From positions 62,001-126,000 of the forward strand of contig NZ_JAHPZX010000003.1 in NCBI RefSeq assembly GCF_021325795.1: a DNA stretch of 64,000 nucleotides, read 5' to 3'. Origin of the DNA: Bordetella sp. LUAb4. GTDB taxonomy: Bacteria; Pseudomonadota; Gammaproteobacteria; Burkholderiales; Burkholderiaceae_B. Shown here piece by piece: positions 28,738 to 35,114 of this stretch. How positions within the stretch are numbered: the first letter of the stretch is position 1; every line of letters starts with the position of its first letter. The notes beneath the pieces were generated by a model. That model was not told the DNA's origin. It worked only from the letters and a program-made list of their open reading frames with translations, and made no database searches. A program made the translations under genes and the position numbers.

Positions 28738-29811
28738 TTAATCGCCCTGCGCCAGCACCGCGCGTATCGACGCCAACGCGCGTTCGATATGGCTGTCATC
28801 GATATGCCGATGCGTGACGCAACGCAGTCGCGCGGCACCCCAGGGCCGCACGGCCAGGCCGGCCGCTTCCAGGTCCCGCACCCACATGGCGCTGTCGCGG
28901 CCGCTGCGTGACACGTCGATCTGCACGATATTGGTCTGCGGCACGGTAGCGCTGATGACGCTTTGCATGGCATTGACGCCATCGCTCAACAAGCGTGCCC
29001 GCGCGTGATCCTGCCCCAGCCGCTGGCCCATGTGTTCCACCGCATACAGCCCCGCGGCCGCCATCAAACCCGCCTGGCGCTGGGTGCCGCCTATCATGCG
29101 GCGCAAGACACGCGCGCGCTCGATCACCGCGCCAGGCCCGCTGAGTACCGCGCCTACGGGGGCGCTCAATCCTTTGGACAGGCACAGCGAGACGGTATCC
29201 GTGTGGCGCGTGACAGCTTCGGGCGTGACGCCCAACGCCACCGCCGCATTGAACAGGCGCGCGCCGTCCAGATGCACCGCGATACCACGCGCTGCCGACA
29301 GGTCGTACACGGCGCGCATATAGTCCAGTGACGGCACGGCGCCCGCCGCGTTGTTGTGCGAAGTCTCCATGGCCACCAGCGACGTTTTCAGCTTGTGGCC
29401 ACCGCCCTGCACGCCTTCGGCCAGGCGCTCCAGGTCCATGGCGCCGTCCACGCCGGGCACGCCCAGGTAGAAGAGATTGGTGAAGGTGGCCGCGCCGCGC
29501 TCCGATGTATACATATGCGCATTCGATTCCAGCACCACCTGCTCACGGCTGGCGGTCTGTGCCAGCACGGCCAGCAGATTGGCCATGGTGCAGCTGGGCA
29601 CGAACAGGCCCGCGTCCTTGCCCAGGCGCGCGGCCACGGTGCTTTCAAGTTGGCGCACGGAGGGATCGCCGTCCAGTCCGTCATCGCCGATGGGCGCGGC
29701 GCGCATGGCTTCCAGCATGGCCTCGGTGGGACGCGTGACGGTGTCGCTACGCAGGTCGACGAAGTGGCCGGGAAGCTCGGTTTGAACGAAAGCGGAAGTA
29801 GAGGCTGCCAT
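28738..29811 (-). CDS. ltaE: low-specificity L-threonine aldolase (PLP-dependent)
   Basis: A 357-residue fold-type I PLP enzyme that cleaves L-threonine or L-allo-threonine to glycine and acetaldehyde. Family marks are the N-terminal VDLRSDTVTRPTEAML, the substrate/PLP-binding ESNAHMYTSERGAA, HLDGARLFNAAVALG, and the PLP-lysine in VSLCLSKGLSAPVGAVL. The length is as usual (about 340-360). ATG 29811 is chosen; the open frame upstream to 29865 lies in the spacer. It lies directly downstream of an amino-acid ABC importer on the same strand, suggesting that the imported compound may be a threonine-like beta-hydroxy amino acid (inference). Confidence 0.92.
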   Translation of the reverse strand: MAASTSAFVQTELPGHFVDLRSDTVTRPTEAMLEAMRAAPIGDDGLDGDPSVRQLESTVAARLGKDAGLFVPSCTMANLLAVLAQTASREQVVLESNAHMYTSERGAATFTNLFYLGVPGVDGAMDLERLAEGVQGGGHKLKTSLVAMETSHNNAAGAVPSLDYMRAVYDLSAARGIAVHLDGARLFNAAVALGVTPEAVTRHTDTVSLCLSKGLSAPVGAVLSGPGAVIERARVLRRMIGGTQRQAGLMAAAGLYAVEHMGQRLGQDHARARLLSDGVNAMQSVISATVPQTNIVQIDVSRSGRDSAMWVRDLEAAGLAVRPWGAARLRCVTHRHIDDSHIERALASIRAVLAQGD

Positions 29812-29901
29812 ACGGATTCTTCTGTGTAGCGACGGTGAAAAGTGGCACGCACGCCGTGCGCGCACCCCAAAAAAGCGGAAAGCGAGAAGCCGAGAACCCC
29901 G

Positions 29902-30591
29902 TCAGCGCGCGACGACGATGCGTTTTTCCAGCAGCTTGACCGACTGTGAAGCGACGAAGCTGATAAGGATGTAGACGACGGCGACGAAGACGTAGAGTTC
30001 GACCAGACGGCCGTCGCGCTGGCCGATCTTGGACGCCGCGCCCAGGAAGTCCGTCAGCGCCAGCACATATACCAGGGACGTGTCCTGGAACAGGATGATG
30101 ACGCGCGTCAGCAGCGCCGGCACCATATTGCGTATGGCTTGCGGCAGCACGATGCTGAACAGGGTCTGGCGCTGCGTCAGCCCCAGCGCCATGCCGGCAT
30201 TGAACTGACCGCGCGCGATGGACTGGATGCCGGCGCGCATGATCTCGCAGAAATACGCGGCCTCGAACATCGAGAACGTGATCACCGCCGAATTGAAGGC
30301 ACCCACCTGGATGGGCCGCGGCGAGCGCAGCAGCCACGCGCCCAGGTAAGGCACCAGGAAGTAGAACCAGAAGATCACCAGCAGCAGCGGAATCGAGCGC
30401 ATGGTGTTGACGTAGACCGTCGCCGGCACCGACAGGATCTTCAGCGGAGACAGTCGCATCAGCGCCAGCAGCGTACCTATCACCAGCCCCGCCAGGCCCG
30501 CCAAGGCGGTCAAGGTCAGCGTGAAGGTCATGCCGGTGCCGAACAGATATGGCAGCGCGTCGCGGATGACACCGAAGTCGAAATTACCCAT
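29902..30591 (-). CDS. ABC transporter permease, polar amino acid type (GltK-like)
   Basis: A 229-residue inner-membrane permease with about five segments, starting MGNFDFGVIRDALPYLFGTG. It carries the His/Glu/Asp family features: a TLTLTALAGLAGLVIGTLLA segment, NTMRSIPLLLVIFWFYFL, and the coupling loop QFNAGMALGLTQRQTLFSIVLPQAIR. ATG 30591 follows GAGGGG by seven bases. It forms a pair with the adjacent permease gene (11 bp upstream) and would work with the binding protein at 31458-32387. Confidence 0.9.
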   Translation of the reverse strand: MGNFDFGVIRDALPYLFGTGMTFTLTLTALAGLAGLVIGTLLALMRLSPLKILSVPATVYVNTMRSIPLLLVIFWFYFLVPYLGAWLLRSPRPIQVGAFNSAVITFSMFEAAYFCEIMRAGIQSIARGQFNAGMALGLTQRQTLFSIVLPQAIRNMVPALLTRVIILFQDTSLVYVLALTDFLGAASKIGQRDGRLVELYVFVAVVYILISFVASQSVKLLEKRIVVAR

Positions 30592-30602
30592 GGCGGCGCC
30601 CC

Positions 30603-31343
30603 TCAGTGCTTGCCGGCGATGAGGCCGGGCACCGCGTAACGTTTCTCCAGGCCGCGCAGGCTCAGCACCACGATGCCGTTGATGATCAGATAGACCAGCG
30701 TGGCGGCGCTGAAAGCCTCGAAGATATGGAAGCTGAATTCCTGCATGGCGCGCGCCTGGCCGGTCAGTTCCAGCAGGCCTATGGTCAGCGCCACGGAGGA
30801 ATACTTGATGGTGCCCATGAACTCCGACGTCAGCGGCGCGATGACGATGCGATACGCTTCGGGCAGGATGATGTGGCGGTAGACCTGCGGCTGGCTCAGC
30901 CCCAGCGCGGTGCCGGCCTGGAACTGGCCGCGCGGCAGCGACTGGATGCCGGCGCGGATCTGTTCGCATACGCGCGATGCGCCATACAGCGTCAGGCACA
31001 GCAGCGCCGGCACGAATTGCCCCCAGGGCTGCGGCATCTGCTTGATGGCCAGGCCCAGCGACTTGGGCACGATTTCCGGCACGACGAAATACCAGAGGAA
31101 CATCTGCACCAGCAGGGGGCAGTTGCGGAAGAGTTCCACGTAGACGGTGCCGATGGCACGCAGCGCGCGCGACGTGCAGGTACGGAAGACCGCCAGCAGC
31201 GACCCCAGCGCCAGCGCCAACACCCAGGTCGATAGCGAGAGCGCCAGCGTCCAGCCGGCCCCCATGGCCAAGGTCTGCAGGAAATTATGAACGCCGTCAG
31301 GCGACATCTCCAGGAAGACCTGCCAGCTCCAGTCGTAGTTCAT
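30603..31343 (-). CDS. ABC transporter permease, polar amino acid type (GltJ-like)
   Basis: A 246-residue permease starting MNYDWSWQVFLEMSPDG, with about five membrane segments and the coupling loop QFQAGTALGLSQPQVYRHIILPEAYR. The match to the paired GltJ/GltK arrangement is clear: the two permeases share the same topology but differ in sequence. The in-frame extension upstream (to 31418) lies in the gap after the binding protein and is not typical. No ATPase gene accompanies the pair. Confidence 0.9.
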   Translation of the reverse strand: MNYDWSWQVFLEMSPDGVHNFLQTLAMGAGWTLALSLSTWVLALALGSLLAVFRTCTSRALRAIGTVYVELFRNCPLLVQMFLWYFVVPEIVPKSLGLAIKQMPQPWGQFVPALLCLTLYGASRVCEQIRAGIQSLPRGQFQAGTALGLSQPQVYRHIILPEAYRIVIAPLTSEFMGTIKYSSVALTIGLLELTGQARAMQEFSFHIFEAFSAATLVYLIINGIVVLSLRGLEKRYAVPGLIAGKH

Positions 31344-31457
31344 GCGCGTATCCAGGAATGGCCAAGGCGGGGCCGCAGACGCTCGCTGCCCCTTATGCCC
31401 CACTTTGAGGCGGGGCATGAAGGTCAGCGAGGCCGCGGCGTGGCGCTGGCCTGGTCC

Positions 31458-32387
31458 TTATTCGTAGGCGGCCGGGTCGCCCGAGTCGGTGGGGTGCGCC
31501 AGCGCGCGTTTGAGCGCATCGCTCATCGGATACTTCAGGTTGATGCCGCGCGGCGGAATGGGCGAGTTGAAGTACTTCTCATAGATCGCCGCGACCTTGC
31601 CGCTCTTCATCAATTCGATGACAGCATCGTCGACCACTTTCTTGAAAGCGGGATCGTCCTTGGGTTCCATGATGCCGTACGGTGCCAGCTGCAGGCCCTT
31701 GGTACCGATGATGAAGTCGTCGGGGCTCTTCGAGGAAGCCACCGATCCGTAGGCCAGGCCGTCGTCGTTGGCCGAACCGGCGGCACGGCCGGACTGCACC
31801 ATCAAGAAGGTTTCGCCGGTGTCCTTGGCGCCGATGACCTGGATGCCGTAGTTGTTCTTGGCATTGATTTCGGAGATCAGCCGGAAGGTCTGGCCGCCGG
31901 CCTGGGCCGCGATGGCCTTGCCGCGGAAAGTGGCGGGATTGTTGGGATCCACGCCGGCATCCTTGCGCGCCATCAGCACGACCTGGGCGACGAACGTCGT
32001 CGGCGCGAAGGACACCAGCTTGTGGCGGTCCGGCAGGTTGGTGGTGTTGCCGCATTCGAGATCGATGGTGCCGTTGTTCAACAGCGGAATGCGCGTGGCC
32101 GAAGTGGTCGGGTTGTAGCGCACTTCCAGCTTGGGCAGCTTCAGCGACGCCTGGACCGCCTTGGCGATTTCCTGGCAGATTTCGACGGTGTAGCCGATCG
32201 GCTTCTGCGACGCATCCAGATAGGAGAACGGGACCGAGGATTCAGGATGGCCGATGACGATGGCGCCGCTCTCGCGGATCTTGTCCAGGCGGCTGGCGCC
32301 GTCGGCGTAGGCGGTATGGGCCGCGGTGAATAGCAGCGCGGCGGCAAGCGTGGTGATGGTTTTCAAGAAATTCCCCGGTCTGTCCAT
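31458..32387 (-). CDS. ABC transporter substrate-binding protein, glutamate/aspartate type (GltI-like)
   Basis: A 309-residue periplasmic binding protein (SBP_bac_3 family). ATG 32387 opens a signal peptide (LKTITTLAAALLFTAAHTAYA). The mature part has the family pattern LDKIRESGAIVIGHPESSVPFSYLD, GYTVEICQEIAKAV, then TIDLECGNTTNLPDR with a Cys as in GltI-like proteins, and MARKDAGVDP. A substrate such as an acidic or polar amino acid is likely. It is the first gene of a binding protein-permease-permease set that continues into the threonine aldolase gene. Divergent from the LysR gene at 32507. Confidence 0.9.
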   Translation of the reverse strand: MDRPGNFLKTITTLAAALLFTAAHTAYADGASRLDKIRESGAIVIGHPESSVPFSYLDASQKPIGYTVEICQEIAKAVQASLKLPKLEVRYNPTTSATRIPLLNNGTIDLECGNTTNLPDRHKLVSFAPTTFVAQVVLMARKDAGVDPNNPATFRGKAIAAQAGGQTFRLISEINAKNNYGIQVIGAKDTGETFLMVQSGRAAGSANDDGLAYGSVASSKSPDDFIIGTKGLQLAPYGIMEPKDDPAFKKVVDDAVIELMKSGKVAAIYEKYFNSPIPPRGINLKYPMSDALKRALAHPTDSGDPAAYE

Positions 32388-32414
32388 GGCGCCTGATGGT
32401 GCTGGATCGTGATA

Positions 32415-32434
32415 CCGGACTCGTAGTGGTCCGG
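32415..32434. promoter_or_regulatory. inverted repeat in the LysR/binding-protein divergent promoter
   Basis: CCGGAC (32415-32420) and GTCCGG (32429-32434) are exact inverted repeats separated by 8 bases, close to the binding-protein start. LysR regulators bind dyad sequences in such gaps, so it is a candidate activation site. Confidence 0.4.
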
Positions 32435-32492
32435 ATGGCAAAAAGTATGTCCTACCTGTACTGTTTTTCCCAATTCCACTTTTGTATTGCTA

Positions 32493-32503
32493 GATACGGT
32501 ATC
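32493..32503. promoter_or_regulatory. GATACGGTATC palindrome immediately before the LysR start
   Basis: GATAC-G-GTATC is an exact 11-base palindrome three bases before the lysR ATG at 32507. It is a plausible autorepression site, though it could equally be a ribosome-site-masking element. Confidence 0.35.
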
Positions 32504-32506
32504 GGT

Positions 32507-33445
32507 ATGACAAATCCACGCTTGGGCTTGCGCCAGATCGAGGCTTTCCGCGCCATCATGGTGTCCGGGTCGATGACCGCGGCGGCGCGCCGCATGCATA
32601 CTTCTCAGCCGCAGGTGAGCCGCTTGATCGCGCAGCTCGAAGCCATTACGCAATTTCCCCTGTTCGAGCGCAATGGCAGCCGGTTGACGCCGACGCTGGA
32701 CGGGTCGCGCTTCTTCACCGAGGTGGAAAAGACCTTCATCGGCCTGGCCGGCCTGGAGTCGGCGGCCGCCAGTATCCGATCGTTCTCGGCGGGGCGTCTG
32801 AATGTGGCGGCCATGCCGCGCCTGGCCGGTGGGCTGCTGGCGCGCATCGTCGTGCGCTTCAAGGCGCAGTACCCGGATGTCATGGTGTCCATCCAGTCGG
32901 GCAATGCCGGCACGGTGCATGACTGGATCACATCCGGTTTTTGCGAGGCTGGACTGGCGATGCTCTACAGCGACGTGCCGGGCGTACAGGTGGAGCCGGT
33001 GATCACTACCCGCTGCGTGGCGGTGTTGCCGCGCGGCCACCGCCTGGCGCGGCTGAAGCGGCTCAAGCCGGCCGATTTCGTCGGCGAACCGTTCATTTCC
33101 TTTCCCATGGGCAGCGCCTTGCGCGAGCGTATCGACGGTATCTTCCAGGCGGCCAAGGTGGAACGGCGCATCGTGGCCGAGGCTGGGCTGGGCGCGTCGA
33201 TCTGCGCCTTGGTGGCGGCGGGGCTGGGCGTCAGCCTGATCAATCCGGTGGCGGCGGGTGAAGAGAAACTGGAGGGGGACATCGAGGTACGGCCGTTCTC
33301 ACCGGCGGTGCCGGTGATCATCGGCCTGCTCTATCCGCCGTATCACAACCGTACCCGGTTGGTGAATGTGTTCGCGGAACTGGCGCGGGATGTCATGCGG
33401 GAGGAGCTGGCGGCGTTCGATGACGGCGCCGCGCGGCGGAAGTGA
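32507..33445 (+). CDS. LysR-family transcriptional regulator
   Basis: A 312-residue LysR regulator. ATG 32507 gives MTNPRLGLRQIEAFRAIM, then the helix-turn-helix MTAAARRMHTSQPQVSRLIAQLE and LFERNGSRLTPT. The effector domain (about 95-312) has FVGEPFISFPMG and VAAGLGVSLINPVAAG. It diverges from the GltI-like binding-protein gene and most likely controls that importer and threonine aldolase. The frame is open upstream to 32396, but that part lies in the promoter region. Confidence 0.9.
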   Translation: MTNPRLGLRQIEAFRAIMVSGSMTAAARRMHTSQPQVSRLIAQLEAITQFPLFERNGSRLTPTLDGSRFFTEVEKTFIGLAGLESAAASIRSFSAGRLNVAAMPRLAGGLLARIVVRFKAQYPDVMVSIQSGNAGTVHDWITSGFCEAGLAMLYSDVPGVQVEPVITTRCVAVLPRGHRLARLKRLKPADFVGEPFISFPMGSALRERIDGIFQAAKVERRIVAEAGLGASICALVAAGLGVSLINPVAAGEEKLEGDIEVRPFSPAVPVIIGLLYPPYHNRTRLVNVFAELARDVMREELAAFDDGAARRK

Positions 33446-33484
33446 CGCCGAGGTGCCTCGGCGCGGGACGGTAGCGAGAAAAGG

Positions 33485-33510
33485 CTCGGCCCCGAGGGGA
33501 CGGGGCCGAG
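33485..33510 (+). terminator. hairpin terminator downstream of the LysR gene
   Basis: CTCGGCCCC (33485-33493) pairs with GGGGCCGAG (33502-33510) across an 8-base loop, 39 bp after the lysR stop. It is GC-rich and followed only by TTACTGC, not a T-run, so it is likely a weak or Rho-aided terminator. Confidence 0.6.
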
Positions 33511-33561
33511 TTACTGCATCGGGAGGACTTCTTGAACTGCCGCCCCGCCTCCCGCCGGGGC
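33511..33561 (-). other. duplicated 3' element of the DUF4148-like cassette (copy 1)
   Basis: TTACTGCATCGGGAGGACTT continues into a GCCCCG/CGGGGC hairpin (33542-33547 with 33556-33561). Almost the same 30 bases, with the corresponding but weaker hairpin, occur at 48431-48477 beside the second DUF4148-like gene. It is probably the shared terminator of the two cassettes on the minus strand. The rest of the gap up to 33724 shows nothing else. Confidence 0.55.
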
Positions 33562-33724
33562 AACCACCTGGATTCAGCGGGTCCAGGCGGCCGGACTACG
33601 TGATCGGTCTTCAGACCCTGATCCGGCCTTCAGTCTTGCTCAGATGCTTCGCAATCGATCTGGTGGTCACGGGCCAGGGCTCAGGGCTTTCAGCGCCTTG
33701 GTGGTGTGGCCAGTACACCGCTGC

Positions 33725-34060
33725 TCAAGCACCTTGGAACGGCGTGTTGTCCGGATCACCGAAGGCGGTGGCGCCGGGTTGTTGCGCGACTTCCGCGGCG
33801 ACCTGGGCACGGGCTACACCATTGTCAGTCTGCGCGGCGAACGGCACGTTATCCAGATCGCCTCGCGACACCAAGCCGGCGCTCTTGGCTTGTTCCAGGT
33901 CGGCCTGGACTTGCGCGCGGCTGGCGGACGCGTTGTCCGATTGGCCGTAGACGCCTTGGAACGGCACGTTATCGGAGTCGCCTCGCGGGGTGCCCGCATG
34001 GGCGATGCCCACGAGAGCCAGGACTAGGGCGGCGGAAGTTGCAATGGTTTGAATACGCAT
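33725..34060 (-). CDS. DUF4148-like small secreted protein (copy 1)
   Basis: A 111-residue protein with a clear signal peptide (MRIQTIATSAALVLALVGIAHA, cleaved before GTPRG). The mature part has three similar segments, RGDSDNVPFQG, RGDLDNVPFAA and FGDPDNTPFQG, separated by predicted helices with SRAQVQADLEQAK and ARAQVAAEVAQQ. The R-A-Q-V-x-A-E/D-L pattern is that of DUF4148 proteins, which are common in Burkholderiales periplasms; function unknown. A paralog lies at 48559-48882. Two Arg-Gly-Asp triplets are present. It is transcribed away from the autotransporter, with its own conserved promoter. Confidence 0.8.
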   Translation of the reverse strand: MRIQTIATSAALVLALVGIAHAGTPRGDSDNVPFQGVYGQSDNASASRAQVQADLEQAKSAGLVSRGDLDNVPFAAQTDNGVARAQVAAEVAQQPGATAFGDPDNTPFQGA

Positions 34061-34147
34061 GATGTCACTCCTGATCTGTTGAATTGGAACGGTGGAGGCA
34101 TCCTGTTTTGGATCGCTCGGGGTGTCTCTTTGTCGTTCCCCATGAGT

Positions 34148-34216
34148 TGCATTCTGCGCCGCTGCGGGGCTGGGATAAACCCTAGGTAGGGGAAATCACT
34201 TGTCCATTATTAATGG
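34148..34216 (-). promoter_or_regulatory. conserved promoter region of DUF4148-like copy 1
   Basis: Three blocks are shared with the region upstream of copy 2: ATTCTGCGC (34151-34159), GGGATAAACCC (34172-34182) and AAATCACTTGTCCAT (34193-34207). The second and third blocks are 21 bases apart in both copies. Read on the minus strand this is AAGTGATTT, a spacer, then GGGTTTATCCC, a plausible promoter with overlapping dyad. A perfect palindrome CCATTATTAATGG (34204-34216) abuts the distal end. Sigma-factor class unknown. Confidence 0.6.
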
Positions 34217-34274
34217 GAATAGATTTTTATTAGATCAAATAATGGCTTATTTGAAGCTTGGCCTGGAGCAGCGG

Positions 34275-34630
34275 AGGTCAGGTGATGGGCTGCGCCCCTC
34301 TACCCCTCGACGGGGGTGTGTTGAGGGGGCTGCGCCCCTCAACGCCTGGGCGGGGGGGTGTGTTGAGGGGGCTGCGCCCCTCAACGCCTGGGCGGGGGGG
34401 TGTGTTGAGGGGGCTGCGCCCCTCAATGCCTGGGCGGGGGTGTGTTGAGGGGGCTGCGCCCCTCAACGCCTGGGCGGGGGTGTGTTGAGGGGGCTGCGCC
34501 CCTCAACGCCTGGGCGGGGGTGTGTTGAGGGAGCCGCGCCCCTCAACGCCTGAGCGGGGTTGTGTTGAGGGGGCTGCGCCCTTCAACCTCTGAGTGGGGT
34601 TGCCTTGAAGGGGCATGCACCTTAACTCGC
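34275..34630 (+). repeat. tandem array of 40-42-bp hairpin-forming repeats
   Basis: Seven full units lie at 34317-34358, 34359-34400, 34401-34440, 34441-34480, 34481-34520, 34521-34560 and 34561-34600, with degenerate partial copies before (34275-34316) and after (34601-34630). The core TGTGTTGAGGGGGCTGCGCC is followed by CCTCAACGCCTGGGCG and a run of five to seven G's. Each unit contains the inverted repeat TTGAGGGG/CCCCTCAA. The first two units have longer G-runs (42 bp) than the rest (40 bp). The inner copies are nearly identical and the outer ones decayed, as expected of expansion by slippage or recombination. No coding sense: the frames are Gly/Pro/Leu repeats in all readings. Confidence 0.9.
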
Positions 34631-35114
34631 GGAAGGAGATGACGACATCGTCTGTATGAAAGCGTAATTATTTAAGCTTTTCGCCGCAAAACTTTGCTTC
34701 ATACATGTCACTTTCACCATAATCCCTCCATTTTTGCGGCCGCTATCGCTGTCCTCAAGGCTTCAATATTTCTCTTTATGTCGGAAAAATATCGCAGAGC
34801 ACCGATTTGTCACGGAGTAGCCTCGCCTCGTCCAGTAAAAATGCAACAAAAATCAGCCAAAAAGCCTCATCCACCCCTTCGGACGAATTAATCAGAAACA
34901 TTCAGCTCAGAGTTGTATCTCAGATTATTTCCTACGTATGGGAATGTCAGTCCAGGTTAATAAATTGAATCATTACGCCACGCAGAAGTAAGCCAATGCG
35001 GTGGGCATCGTGATGCCTGATCTGCCGTTGCGGTGCCATATCGGCGCCGCCGCGGATGCCCCGCCATCGGAGGAGACGCCGCGGCGGGACGCCTCACGAT
35101 TCCTGGAGTAGCAG
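34631..35114 (+). promoter_or_regulatory. AT-rich leader region of the giant autotransporter gene
   Basis: This 484-bp stretch has no convincing gene and is markedly AT-richer than the rest of the window up to about 34980. It probably carries the autotransporter promoter. A dyad TTTCCTACGTATGGGAAT (34928-34945) contains one perfect TTTCCTA heptad of the kind recognised by BvgA in Bordetella, with an imperfect inverted partner. This is suggestive only. A GGAG ribosome-site-like sequence precedes the ATG at 35115. Confidence 0.45.

Noticed and set aside
34200-34488. Small Gly/Pro/Arg-repeat ORFs in the tandem repeat
   Set aside because: All three forward frames give periodic low-complexity peptides from the 40-bp units; no ribosome site or conserved start.
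34275-34630. Tandem repeats considered as a CRISPR array
   Set aside because: The units follow one another directly with no unique spacers; no cas genes are present, so this is a tandem repeat.
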